The notes under the pieces: generated by a model
Databases searched by the model: none
Told to the model about the DNA's origin: nothing
What the model saw: the letters and a program-made list of their open reading frames with translations, nothing else
Shown here: piece after piece, positions 11,720 through 23,777 of the stretch
Numbering within the stretch: the stretch's first letter is position 1
Layout of the letters: each line of letters starts with the position of its first letter
Position numbers and translations under genes: made by a program
Assembly: GCA_015847255.1 (NCBI GenBank)
Contig: JADLZK010008581.1
Coordinates: 1-64,000, forward strand
Reading direction: 5' to 3'
DNA: 64,000 nucleotides
DNA from: Hyparrhenia diplandra
Taxonomy: Eukaryota > Streptophyta > Magnoliopsida > Poales > Poaceae

Positions 11720-12329
11720 AATGGAGCCACCAATATTGTTCGTGTCTCTGCTGTAGAAATTCTAAGAACAGCTATAAGTTAGTTCCTCCTTTATAAGAGA
11801 ATGAGTCCATGCTTTGCGATGGCTCAGTCGGGTTGGTTATGGAACGCTGTTGGGTCCTGTGAGGCCTAAGGATCCAATTCTCCTCTGGAGTTGTCGTGAC
11901 AATTGTTTAAACAATCGAAAGTTATGATATGGTATCATGGGCACTTGCTCACTTGAATGCATTTCTGCTTGTTTGTCGATTGCAATATTCAGACCTCCAA
12001 GTCCATGATTTTAGACCTACTTGGAACGGCGGCAGGTGATGTGGATTTTGTACGAGGAATAGTGGAATAAGGTATTTTGGTGGGTTTGTTTGGAAGCCAA
12101 TCTAGATGTCAGGCCTCTCCTAACAGGAGACGCATATAGGATTTTTTTTTTTTTTTTCTCCATCCAATTAAGAGATGGACTGTCAGGAGCTGACTTGCCC
12201 ATTAGTTCCTGCATATTAGTGCCTGTTGCTGCTGGAGTCGCACAAGCAAGCACGGAAGCACCACTACAAGTACAGATCGGTAGTAATCTTGCCAGTGACC
12301 ACGTGATGTTAATGTTATCTCCTGAAGGC
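11720..12329. other. 3'UTR and downstream flank of the coiled-coil gene
   Basis: No further gene is recognised. The first 100-200 bases are presumably 3'UTR. A 15-base T run at 12142-12157 may mark an old retroposon tail, but no target duplication is visible. Confidence 0.5.
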
Positions 12330-12885
12330 TTGTGACGTGAAATAATCTGATAAGCCACTGCAATAACTCTTTTATTCAGGGAATTCTAGAAACCGGCACA
12401 AGCTACTTCTTTTCCCAGTTATTCTCATTTCAAGTTTGTTTGTTACGTTGTTGTTTCACAGTTTCACACATTGGTAAACTCCAAGGCTCAACACCTACAA
12501 TCCTATGAGTAGAGCTATTGGTAGCCAAATGGGTTGATCTGGTATTTTGTTTTGGCTATACAAGATCATAAGTGACCCAATTCCGCCTCACCACCTAATC
12601 TATTCTTTAGTGGTGTTTCTTCTGACTTGTCAACTGCATACTTTGTCCATATATATACTGATTTATAGGACAATGCTAAAAAAAAGATTTATAGAGCAAA
12701 AGCTTGCTTGTCTGCTGATACTTTAAACGTAAACAGGACTGACTTCCTGATGGTATATAAACTCCTATGGTTTGGCCGATTATTATGTTTCTTGAAAAGT
12801 TGAAATAACTGCTTGGTTCATTTTTTTTCTGTCAATTTTGATTTGTTGTATGTGCTTGTGTGAAACATAATTTTCTAACTTGTCT
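12330..12885. repeat. Direct duplication, copy A
   Basis: This ~550-bp stretch matches 22350-22870 in the same orientation with clear collinearity: shared strings include GAGTAGAGCTATTGGTAGCC, CACCTAATCTATTCTTTAGT and TTGAAAAGTTGAAATAACTG. The copies differ by substitutions, short indels and one ~45-base insertion here. The match ends at about 12885 where copy A changes abruptly to unrelated sequence. Confidence 0.85.
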
Positions 12886-14210
12886 ATTTTTTTCTGCGGC
12901 AAAGAAAATTTCATTGATACTAAAGCAAGTTACATCCTCTCATTACAAAAATTAACCAAACTACTCTAGCTCCATTGATAAGAGACAAGAAACCTTAAAA
13001 AAGCCATAAATTCCACCATCTAGGATCATCATCCTAAATGGATATGTCACGCAGACACAAACTCCGATCTGAACGAACATGACCATCTCACCATCCACCA
13101 CCGTCATCCTCATACCTATCACTTTTTCAAAAGAGGAGCAAACTGCTAAAACTTCACATGCAAACATGATGAAATTGGCGCCGCCGATTACATCATCGAA
13201 CTCATCGTCGACGCCTACACCAGATTCATCATGGGAAAACACAAGTCCAACCGATATCCGGATAGATATCGTTGGAAAACTAACTCTCACTAGCCCACCG
13301 CCATGGCTGCATAGAACCACAACGAGACAAAGTAAGAGCTGGAGTACCTAAATTTGGGAATCATAAAAAAACCTAAGTTTCAAAGCAATTCACACACGGA
13401 GGGTTATTTTTGAAAAACATGCAAATTGGGGGTCAAATTGTGAGCGGCGTGCTAATAACGAGGTAAATATCAAAATTACTCGGAGGAAGGAGGGAAAAAA
13501 AAAAATTGAAGTGAGAGAGGGAGGCCGACTAGGGTGAAAAGAATGATAAAAAAACTTGAGTAGGAGGCCACAAATAGTAGTTGGTATAGAGTAAGTGATA
13601 TTAATTACCATGGATGTGGAGAAACTAGATAAGGAGAAAATCCCGATGACCATTCAAAACTTTTTTTTTTTTGAGAATGACACAAGATACAACGCAGACG
13701 CTCACAACACGCACGCACACTCACCCCTATGAACACACGCACGCAAACCCTATTCAATAGTCTCTTTAGAGAATGAATATAGGGTATGACGACGGATTGT
13801 CTTAGCTTTGCGTCCAAGCCAGATTACACATGCTTCGGATGTCCTTCAAAGCCCCATGCTTTTGGGGAGCCACGTTGGGCATCCGGTGTTCCCCAACGAG
13901 TATTTGCTCCGTTTCAAGAGTACCTTTTCTTTTTTCTAGGTTCATAGATAATATTATACACCTAGATATATCTTATATCATGTAAAATATATATGTAAAA
14001 AAAACTGAAATGAATTGTATTTTTGTGACCAGGGGCGGGGAGTAGTTACCCGGGTGACTGGGATCTGATGTTTGAGCCGGACCAAGGTCACGCCGTAAGA
14101 GAAACTGCATTCCCGGTGGACAACTGGACGAGCGGAGCGGCCGAGGCCGAGTGGGATGGCCGCGCAGGATGGGAGCAGGACAGTGGATGTGTGTTCACTT
14201 CATAAAAGTG
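12886..14210. other. Repeat-derived intergenic DNA
   Basis: The stretch begins with AAAGAAAATTTCATTGATAC, a string like the 3' ends of grass LINE/SINE elements, and holds no recognisable gene. Open frames of 80-119 codons at 12961-13351 on both strands have no motif. Confidence 0.4.
13660..13870 (-). mobile_element. SINE/LINE 3' tail, related to the SINE at 40.3 kb
   Basis: A T run (13662-13672) is followed by GAGAATGACACAAGA and by ACTCACCCCTATGAACACAC. The reverse complement of this last string is also found at 40505-40535 in the complete SINE, next to its own poly-A tail, so both are the same family. No clear target duplication was found here, and the left limit is approximate. Confidence 0.6.
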
Positions 14211-14214
14211 AACC

Positions 14215-14400
14215 CAAAAAAAGTGCTACAGTACCCGTCACATTAAAACTTTTAACGCATAAATAGAGTATTAAATACAGTTAGACAGAAAAACCAATGC
14301 ACAGTTTAAAGTGCAAGACAAATCTTTTAAGCCTAGTTAGTCTATGGTTGGATAATAATTAACTAATACAAACGAGAAGTGCTACAGTGAAATTTTGGTT
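14215..14400. repeat. MITE-like repeat bounded by GTGCTACAGT
   Basis: GTGCTACAGT occurs at 14222-14231 and again at 14378-14387 in the same orientation, with a middle containing AATCTTTTAAGCCTAGTTAG, a string commonly seen in grass Tourist-like or related small repeats. Family and ends are not established. Confidence 0.4.
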
Positions 14401-14484
14401 TGTTGGTTATGTGTTAAAATCGGGGTACCACTACCACAATTGATTGTCCTTGTGTGGTGAAATTTTGGTTTTGTTGGTTATGTG
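14386..14484. repeat. Short direct repeat, ~27 bp, 70 bp apart
   Basis: GTGAAATTTTGGTTT followed by GTTGGTTATGTG occurs at about 14387 and again at about 14457, the second copy with one extra T. The distance is 70 bp. It could be a target duplication around a small insert or a slippage product. Confidence 0.6.
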
Positions 14485-15461
14485 CCAATAGCTAAATTAT
14501 GCAATGTTGGTTGACAATTGTACCTGCAATCACTTGTTGTCTGCTTCGTCTTACTTACTGTCACAATATTATGGCTTGTGGGTTGTGGTGGGTAGAGGTT
14601 TTTGTTGCTACAAGAGCTTGTTGAATGTTGACGCTAGATGCCGTGAGGTTTGGGACAGTAGTGAATTTGTAATTAATTGTTATTTTGATCAGATGTTGTT
14701 GGTTTGACATGTTCCTTGTATGATGATTACTTCTCTGTGACAGTTTTTCTACACAATAAGTACTGTCCTTGAAATAGTGGTGACATGTATTTCTTTTCAG
14801 CTCTGTTTTTAGACTTTGGGATGGTTAATTCATTGGATTCATATATTCTTGTGTGTCACATTGTTTGTACTCGTATTTGCTGTCCCACATGGTTCCTGAA
14901 GCTTATATTGTAATTTTGGTACTCTTATCAGGATGAAATTCAATCTTTGTTGTGGCTTAAGAAGGCTTGTTATTAGTTGCTGTGGTAGGCATTTGGAGTT
15001 GTTGATTAATACTAAGGGATGATTAGATGGTTGTATTTTAAGCGTTTCTAGGAGTCTAATTTGGCTACAACCTTTTTGTGAGTACTTGTTTAAATTGTTA
15101 TGGAAAATGACCTTCTTTATTGTTTCCGTTTGATTTTTCAGCGCACCGTTGTAATGTACTCTGCATAACCTTTATGAATTTGTTGTTTAACTTGTGCAGT
15201 GATTTTGCTTTTTACAATGTCAAGACCAAAGGACTATCTATCTCCCCTACTAACATTTACAATTGCCACATCCTTTTCTCTGTTTTTTGTTCATTTTAAG
15301 AAGAGCGGACTGAATTGTTCTAAACTTGGATGCTTCAAGTTCCCACTTTAAAAATTATATTACAAATGTTTGGGACCTTTTACTTATGGTCGCTGTTGTA
15401 GATGTCTGCATTGTCCCCATATTATGATGTAATACCCATTGTTATCCCTTTGATTTCACTG
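14485..15461. other. Intergenic, no gene recognised
   Basis: T-rich DNA with short open frames that contain no motif. It may be an intron or an upstream portion of the DCD-domain gene whose remnants lie to the right of the solo LTR. Confidence 0.4.
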
Positions 15462-16633
15462 TGTGGCATATATTCTGGACATCCTAAAAAAAGGCCTAAT
15501 TCGAAACAAAGGCTCAGCAGAGGACGGGCCCAATCCATAAACAAACGACGGGACAAACCCTCCTCACCCCGTACGAGCTCAAGCTCGGCCCATGAGCATT
15601 TCTCCGTCTCGAGCGAGCTCTCCCCGGGACGAGCTCTCTCGGCACGAGCTCGAGCTCAGCTCACCAACTACTCTCCGCCTCGAGCAGCTCTCCCCTCTCG
15701 CACGAGCTCGAGCTCGGCTCATGAGCACTTCTCCGTCTCGAACAAGCTCGGGACTGTACAGCTCCCCTCGACGTAAAGCTCGGGCGGCGCTAATCGATGG
15801 GTGCCGCGGCTATCTTTCGAGTCGCAACCTACAAAAAGATATCGGTAGGGGAACGAAATTCCCGGAGGCACGCGCGGTATGGCCTGTCAGATCACGCCGC
15901 ACCACGCCAAGCACAACAGAGCGGCGACTACAAGACAAGCACGACCTCGACGACATCTATCGAGCTCTCCGTCGAGCTCTCATGTCCACATTTACGCCGG
16001 GCGGCGCCTGTCGCCGAGACCGACCCGCGGATAATGGCGTGGCGGGTGATGGGACGTATTGTCGACGACACGGTGCCCGGCCGAGCTCGATGTTCCTCCA
16101 CGCCCGACCACCGAGCTCGAGCTCGGCAACGGCGTGCGGGACATCGAAAACCGAGCCGCCCCTACATATTCTCACGACGATCGGCAAGCGGACTACGGCA
16201 TAGGGCGGCGGCGGCGGCGCAAAGACGCCGGCGGTCCGGCGTGCCCCCGCCACCGGCAACTATTTACTCTTCACCCCTTCAACTTTGTACTCCTTCTCCT
16301 TGAAGTCCTCCTCCCAATGGCCCCCGTGTACCCCCTTGCGGCTATAAAAGGGGACCTTGTCCATTGGAAGGAGGAGGAGTTCACAAGCTTTCAAGCATAC
16401 TAGCCTTCAACACACATACACACACATTCACGAGAGACATGGGGGCTCACCTCCCTCTCGCTCGCTTGTACTCGCCCGTACGAGTTCTTGAGCTCGGATA
16501 GTGCATACACCGGACTAGGGTGCTCGATCTTTCCCCGAACCAGTATAAATCCCGTGTTATTGTCCCTTGAGCTAGGCCATCGTAGCACACATTAGCCAGT
16601 CGATTACTGTGACCGTGGTATACGGCCACGACA
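15462..16633 (+). mobile_element. Probable solo LTR (about 1.17 kb)
   Basis: The segment starts TGTGGCATA and ends CACGACA, giving TG...CA ends, and the 5-bp string CACTG stands immediately on both sides (15457-15461 and 16634-16638). Inside is a TATAAAA box (16343-16349) followed by leader-like sequence, as expected for U3-R-U5. The U3 is packed with GAGCTCGAGCTCG-type strings. No internal retroelement sequence adjoins it, so recombination between two LTRs is the simplest origin. A partial similarity of the two flanks (CTTTGATTTCACT at 15449 and 16651) is unexplained. Confidence 0.65.
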
Positions 16634-16714
16634 CACTGTATATGCTATCTCTTTGATTTCACTATATATACCTAACTTATGTGCCTTGCATATTCTCAAA
16701 ATTTGTGAAGCACA

Positions 16715-17570
16715 GGTCTTTGAAAGGTGGGGCCCATAATCTTACAATGCTGAGGAATCACCAGAATAGCAAATACGGGGAACTTACCCGTAATATCCAA
16801 GAAAACCAGCTTGGAGGGGTGATCTTTGGTTGCAAGCATGATACAATTGATGAATGCTTTAGAAAACAACTATTCGGTCCATTCAGTGTACCTTTCACCT
16901 CTTGCTACTATGCACTACTGATGTTGTTAAGACAATAGATATTATAGATTTTGTATGCTGATGGAAAATAAAATGCCTTGTTTTTAAATATTGACTCCAT
17001 TAATTTAACTATTTGTTGAAATTTCTATCTTGATAAGATTATGATTCCTTGTTGACTTGTTTTATAGGTCTGCCTTCAGTCCATTATTCATATGTTAGAA
17101 ATGTTAAGCCTGGCATGCCTTTATTTCTATTCAATTATAGTGACAGAAAGCTCCATGGAATTTTCGAAGCTGCAAGTCCTGGTGAGATGTATATTGACCC
17201 ATATACTTGGAGTAATGATGGTTCTTTAAGGACAACTTTTCCTGCGCAGGTATCAAGATATTAAATATCTATACTCCCCTCCATTTTTTAAAAAATTGGA
17301 TATCCTAGCATCCATGATGTCAGATACATAAACTTGTAGAATTGTGCAAATAAATATGTTGACTTTTTCCTTGCTCAAACATGATTAACTTTTTTCCCTG
17401 CTCAAACATGATTAAGCTTTTCCTTGCGTTTACTCTCCTTTAGGTTTTTGTTTCTCCTCAGCCAAAGTTCAGAGCAGCGGAGAGGAAAGTTCTTAATGAA
17501 CTCCTAAGCAATTGGGGTTTTTTGGTGCAAACATGTACCAGTCAAAGATTTTGCTGCCAATTGCACTAAT
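16715..17570 (+). pseudogene. DCD-domain gene remnant (three or four exons)
   Basis: DCD (development and cell death) domain proteins act in plant stress and cell-death responses. Exons by splice sites: about 16715-16876, 17068-17249 and from 17444. Together they give the core of the domain: GGVIFGCKHDTIDECFRKQL, then LPSVHYSYVRNVKPGMPLFL and DRKLHGIFEAASPGEMYIDP, then VFVSPQPKFRAAERKVLNEL. The donor and acceptor at 16877/17067 join in frame within QLFG|LP, the usual join for this family. After LSNWG the frame runs into a stop, and no initiating exon can be identified because an LTR-like insert lies immediately upstream (15462-16633). A further exon-like piece (17620-17718) follows. Probably a disrupted gene; a complete gene with distant exons is not excluded. 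Confidence 0.7.
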
Positions 17571-17717
17571 GCATATGTTTTGATAATTGACACTGTTCCA
17601 ATGCTACTTTCTTTTCAGTTGAATATGGAACCACAGATACCAAATCCACAAAAGGGTCCTTAAGCTTATGTGCTAATGCTGCCACTTCATATGTGTTAGG
17701 CAGAGACCCTGTGTGGG

Positions 17718-18015
17718 TAATACTTCTACTCTCAGAATTTACAAAACATTTTGAAAAGTGTGACCTGCTATTTGTTGCTTCCTTTTGCTGAACACAGTTG
17801 AAATTTAAATAAGTAAGTCACTTTAAGATATGAAACAAGTAACTTTAAGATATGAAACAAGTCACTTTAAGATATGAAAATGTGACTGCTATTCTTAATA
17901 CTTCTATTATCAGAATCTACGGAACATATTGAAATGTGTTACTTGCTACTTGTTGCTTCCTTTTGCTGAACACAATTAAAGTTGAAACAAGTCACTTTAG
18001 GATATGGAAATGTCA
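17718..18015. repeat. Diverged tandem duplication, ~180 bp unit, with 20-bp sub-repeats
   Basis: The block TTGCTTCCTTTTGCTGAACA occurs at about 17778 and 17955, each followed by CACTTTAAGATATG-type sequence and preceded by a matching TCAGAAT...ACATTTTGAAA stretch. Between them a 20-bp unit (ACTTTAAGATATGAAACAAG) is repeated about three times (17820-17876). Confidence 0.7.
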
Positions 18016-20119
18016 TTCACAGAGCATTTTCTTCACTCTAGCATCAATGAAACAAGTTTTAGCAACTTGTTTGTGACTTTTTTTTCTCCCCGATTACCTC
18101 TGTATTGAAACTAGATCAGAAAAATGCTTATGTAATATTGCTTCTAGAATGTTTTTAGGATGATGCATTGAAACTAGATACCTCTGTATTGTAACTAGAT
18201 AATGAAGGTTTTAGGATGATGCATTAATTTACGGTTCACTAAACTTTTATCTTTGGATTACTAATGATTTCTGTAGTTTAGGTGATGTCAATAAAAGCTC
18301 ATTTAAGTTTGCGCTGCATGCCTTTAAGTGTTTCCTTATGAGACTTTGAAGGATTTTTTTTTACATGTAGATAAAGAAGCAATGTGTTACACTAAACCTT
18401 TGTGTATCAACATTGTTTTGTTGATTTTTTCTTTCTTTTAGACAATGTTGCCCCTTACATTTTTTTTTGGCTTGTAGGATCCTTGCTAGCTGCATCCCTC
18501 ACCTAGTCCTGAAGTTCTCATATGTATGCCAATTGTGGTGATGCATTATCGTCGATTGAATGAAATACTTGATGAGGTTGTGAGTTTATTTGACCATGTG
18601 TCCCTCCCACAAAATTTGCGCAAGCCAAATAGTATCCTTCTTAAATAGCTTTTCTCAATATGTGATCCATGCTCTATTCGTTACTGTAAGGGCATGAGGT
18701 CCGTAACATTAGTTGGGGTGGGTCATTTGAACCGAAGGATATCTGGGTCAGTGAAGGACATTTTAAATTTGATCCCAATTTGGAATTTCATCAGTACAAT
18801 CCTATTCATGGTCGAAAGGATTATGAGAAGGTTTGGAAACTTGTCGGGTTCAACATTTCTTAACCCAACTATACAAGGGCATCCCCTGTATGCTTGACCA
18901 TTTACTTTCTCTTTTGCTCAACTGTCAGGATCTTATAAGAAGAGATCACAATTTCATCACCTTCCTCATTAATCACCCTTGTCTAATGTCTTCTACTAAT
19001 CGTTTGAACTATTTTATATTAGACAAGATGATAAAAAAGCTTGAGTGACCCTACGGTTTTAATCGAGAAATATTTTGAATAACCAAAATTACCATGGTTG
19101 GGCTAGCAACATAGCGGTGTCACAGAACTCATGGATACTTACAATCGTGGGATGTATGACCGATCTTGGAGAAGTTTTTAATTTGGTCCGAAATTTTCTT
19201 AATTACACGAGAGTTAATGTAAGTACTCTTTGTTGACTAGTGCAATCTAAACCTTTTTTATGTGTTTTGATTTAAATGAACTGTTTTTAGACTAATTGGA
19301 CTTGTTGTATTTGTTTTACTATTGTATAGGTTAAAAATCTGAAGGAAATTTGAAGAAGCAGTATCTTTCTTCTTATCCTTCTTCTTTGCACACTACTCTA
19401 CCGACTATGGTACTTCAGTTCATTGCACCTCCAGGGTGGGATTTGATGGGATTGTGAGTGAAAATAAACTTAAGTCTTTATTTTGATAGTTATCCATTAT
19501 TTGATTACTCTACCCAACGCTTGACTCCTACAAAGTCTTTGTTTTTGTCTACTAAATGACAAAGACATTTTCATTCCTGTTGTAAAATCTCTAACATGAA
19601 TCTTTGATAGATCTGAAGCCCAATTCGTATGGGATTGGGAGTATTAGTGGGGCAACATCGAGATTCCACAAGGTGGTTTTCCTAAACTATTCACTTTATA
19701 CTACCTCAAATTGTAACATATGCATTTCCGGTAAAAAGATTATATGTTATTGTACAATATTTTTTTATTAGATATAAAAGACAATTTGGTTGAATCTTTT
19801 TTTCTTTCATTAGCTCAGTTTTTTCTTATGTAGTGTAAAGGGCTTTAGGACCCTGTTATTCAATTTTGGTCACCGTATTAACTGCTGACTGGGGGTTTTG
19901 GTATCTACTTCAAAGTGAAGTGTGTGCAAACAAAGCAAAGGAGCTGCTGATCTTTGGAGAATGAGAGGAGCTGTAGTTGTGTGTTTCTTGTTCCTGGTAC
20001 CAAGTAAGACTTGTGTGGAGAGTAGTAAATTGGACTAGAATTCAGGTAGTAGTCTTTTGCAACAAATTTCTGGCGAGTTGAGATGGTTCTATGTTGATGT
20101 TACTCACAAATGCTGTTGA
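18016..20119. other. Repeat-like DNA with a short protein-like remnant
   Basis: One stretch at about 18697-18860 reads on + as a run without stops including SFEPKDIWVSEGHFKFDPN and a later YEKVWKLVGFN, which looks like real but eroded protein; I do not recognise the family. Nothing else coding is visible. The 3' part has no features beyond AT-rich sequence. Confidence 0.35.
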
Positions 20120-20915
20120 TGCTATGGAGAAAAGATAACTAGAGCTATACCGGACTCCACGAAGACCAGCTTCGAATCCCGGCGCAACTCGACTCAACTC
20201 TAACTCCCACACTAGACTATCCTACTTTGCTTTGCTCTCACTTCTACTTCACACACACTCACATTCCACTCCACACTCTCAATTGAGAGGGGGCGGGAGG
20301 GTATTTATAGCCTAAGGTGGAGTAGGGGCTACTCGGCACCACATCATCGATCCATGTGATCCACCTTCTTGGCCCTTGGATAAATTGCCTTAGAACCAAC
20401 AGATGAGATAAACAGTCACGTGGACAATGTGGTAGACGTGGGAGGATGTCGGGGAAGGAGTGGGCCCTGTTCGGCCGAAGTTGACCCACTTCGGCCGAAG
20501 TTGGTCCATGACATGTGGGCCTTCTCCTGGTGCTGGAGATGTTGGTCCCCCTTTGTCGGTTTCTCAAGGCGTCTTGCGTTGGAAACTTGCCGTGACGAAT
20601 ATTTTGTACATTCATTCGGATCCATGTGATATCTTGACAGACCAATTAGGATGCTCCCCTTGTTCTCCCATGGATTTGCTAAGGTGGAGTCGGGGCTTTG
20701 CCATGTGACTTTGGCCTTGTTTGGCGAAGTGGGTCAATTTGCCAGAACCGTGTCATTTTCGTCCTATTTGCAAAGTCATGCAGAGAAATACTCCAAGTAC
20801 AACTGGAACTAGTTATTGGGTGAAATATGTTCATGAAATGTTGTTCTTCCTCTTAAATCGAGAATGTTGATGATGTTTTGATGATATATAATAGGGGTGT
20901 TTGCACTGTCAACAA
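20120..20915 (-). mobile_element. LTR of a truncated gypsy-like element
   Basis: Read on -, the stretch starts TGTTGACAGTGCAAACACCC directly after the purine-rich AGCTTTGGGGATCT, the usual polypurine-tract-to-LTR junction of a group of grass gypsy elements. Upstream on - lies CCTTATTCGGGGACGAACAA, also usual at the 3' end of their internal region. The other end, near 20120, is approximate. The LTR holds a repeated CTTCGGCCGAAG palindrome (20471-20503). Confidence 0.55.
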
Positions 20916-22349
20916 GATCCCCAAAGCTTAACCCTTGTTCGTCCCCGAATAAGGAATTAAAACTTAGTCACAGTGGATCAGGAGTTACTACTATGCTTCA
21001 CATTTCCAAAGTACTATGTGCACAACAAAAGACTTCTCCTTGAATGGAAAACTTAGCCATGTTGAAAAACTCACCCTTGTTACCTTAGTCCTTCATAGGG
21101 CATATGGTGAGGATAGATCACCTTTGATTTGAGCACTAGTTTTTCTCATTCTTCACAAGTTTCATGTTGGAGTATTTTGCAATGTTTTCAAAAGAAAAAC
21201 TTAATGTTCCTCAAATGGTATTCTCTTGGTCACTCAAGTGGTGGTTGGTTTCCTCACCAAGGCATATGTAAGGTTGCCTTCTTTTCCTACATCTAAATGG
21301 CTTATGCGGAGATCGTGTAGGGATAAAGTATGGCATACTTACCTTGCATATGTCGTAGTGCCAAATCTTGGATCCAAGGAGAGAAGTGTCATGCTCTAAG
21401 ATCAAGATGTGCATGTGTGTGGAAAATGATAAATGATACTCCTTTATTTGACTATTGACCTCTCTCACTCTAACTTATTGTGAGACATGGCTATTTTCTT
21501 TTTTTTCCCCATGAGCCTTTGCTCTTCTCTCATTTTTTATACTATGGACTTGCACGTGTCCATTTTTTTGTATAGCCAATGTCTCTTTGGCTAGAAACAT
21601 AACTAGAGAGAGGTTATGAATCATGGAGTATATTATTTTGTGGAAAGCATGGATGGCATGTTTTTGCGTACTTCCAGTGTAGAAGTAGCATGTGTATGGT
21701 GGAGTTTATTTGCACTTAATCTAATGAGCATGATAAATCTCTCTATAAGGGTCAACAGGGCTTGACAAAGGTCAACACAAAGCAAGTAGCATACATACAA
21801 AGCTTATATCATGAAAGAATGAATATGGCCTTGGTAGGAATTTTCACCATAGAGGAAACATCAAGTGTTTTATTATTTTAGAAATAAAGACACCAACAAT
21901 CATACTTATTTGGAACAATAGTATAGCAGCTCTCATCTTAGGGACGAATCATATCCCATAACCACTTTAGACTTAGTTGAAAGTACTTGCAACCCACAAA
22001 AGTTTTGGTTCATGATGGTTTTCATGTAAACCAAGTGATCGATACTTAGAGAAATTTTGAGTTGTGTACTAAGCACTAAAGAAATACTTAGCAGGGCAAC
22101 TATTCATCATTTCCAAGGAAGATAAATGTTCATGAAGCATATGTGGAAAGGAAAATATTTTTGGCATTTTTATTTATTTACTTATTTATTTATTAAGGGA
22201 GATTAGAGTGAAACAAAATAAAAAAAAATAAAAATATAATTTTAGAAAGGAAAGATAGAATACTTACCTTGGCCGGGTAGGGAACCTCCCCCTCCCCAAG
22301 CTTAGCTCCTGCTTTGGTTGTAGATATGGTACTCCGCAACACAAAAGAG
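20916..22349 (-). mobile_element. 3' non-coding internal region of the truncated gypsy-like element
   Basis: No coding frame is present. On -, the segment runs from a purine-rich stretch (GGGGAGGGGGAGGTTCCC, reverse complement of 22284-22302) to the LTR. It ends at its 5' side exactly where the direct duplication copy B starts, so gag-pol and the other LTR are missing. Confidence 0.5.
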
Positions 22350-22870
22350 AAAGAAACAAAGCTTGCCTTGTATCTGCAAAAAGCCTGTTATTCATGGAAT
22401 GCTAGAAGCCTGTATAAGATACTACTTTTCCCTATTATTCTCATTTCAATTTCTTTATTACGCTGTTGTTTCACACATAGGTAAACAGTCTCCAGGGTTC
22501 AACACTTGCAATCCTAGGAGTAGAGCTATTGGTAGCCAAATGGTCTGATATGGCTCTGGTGTTATTGTTTAGGCTGTACAAGATCATAAATGACCCAATT
22601 TCGCCTCAACACCTAATCTATTCTTTAGTGGTATTTCTTCTGACATGTCAACCGCATACTTTGCCTATACTGATTTATTGGACAAAAGCATATTACTGAT
22701 TTATAGGACTGGCTTCCTAAACTCCTACAGCTTGGCGAATTACTATGTTTCTTGAAAAGTTGAAATAACTGCTTGGTTCATATATTTTTCTGTCAATTTT
22801 AATTTGTTGTACTAGTGCTTGTGTGAAACATAATTTTCTAACGTGTCTATTTAATTGGTGGCAATTAAGA
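22350..22870. repeat. Direct duplication, copy B
   Basis: Partner of 12330-12885 in the same orientation. Beyond about 22870 this copy continues into TTAATTGGTGGCAATTAAG and then into the 3' flank of the APRL gene, whereas copy A changes to other sequence. Confidence 0.85.
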
Positions 22871-23777
22871 GTGATAATAAAGTCTTGTATCCTGAGTTTC
22901 TCATTTCTTACATTATTTCATACTCCTCTATGGACATGCTCTACCCTGCATTTTTCTAAACAAATGTCCACCGCATACTGCTCACAAGAAAGATTTTGAA
23001 GGTCTTCTCTGCAGTTAAGCAGCCACTATTTCTCCTGCCCTTGTGAAGCAACTGGGAGAGGCAACTTGTGAGACTGACTTTTATTTCCTGATGTGACATC
23101 TTCAGAGAGTTGGTTGATGATCTTGCAATACAAGTTGCTGCTTGCCCTAAGTACAGTGCATCACCTCTAATGTTGACGTCCATGAGGAGGTTTGTCAACA
23201 AGGAAAAGCTGGAGATGCAGATGGATGACCTTTTTTTTGGTCAAAGTCTGAGCAGCTCCTGTCTACGATTGTCCAAGCACGTGTAAAGAAGTTGAATTTG
23301 CATTGTCTTAAGTTTGAACATACATTAATAATCAAGAATAGCAAGGTCAGAATAACCGAGTGGGTGAAGCAAACCGTAGCTACGTAGCTACAGAGACTTC
23401 TACACTGAAATTCAAAGACATCCGAAAATGACACTGATCACTGGAGGATGTCCATTAACCATTGCAGATTACATTATAAAACTGCACATTTGACCATGTA
23501 TTCAGGGGAGGGAAAGAAGAAACTTATGCTGCATTTTCATTGCCAAAGGCAAGCTAGCCTGCCTTATGGGGGCACTGACGACTACTGTTACAATATGATT
23601 TACAAAGGCTCCACGGTATCCCTAAGATTTACATGCTACAAACAGGATGTATGTTTCTGAGCAGAGAGCCAGAGACCTTTATCTGTCTCAATATGCTCAT
23701 GTGAGTTTACAGCCTTACAGGAGCTACTTCGTCAAGTGCAATTCAATGAATCAGCACGTTCTCTTGTTTTGTCGCTG
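22871..23777. other. 3' flank of the APRL gene
   Basis: The last several hundred bases up to the stop codon at 23778 include the likely 3'UTR of the minus-strand gene. A weak hint of protein-like codons on + around 22963-23215 was seen but no family recognised. Confidence 0.4.
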
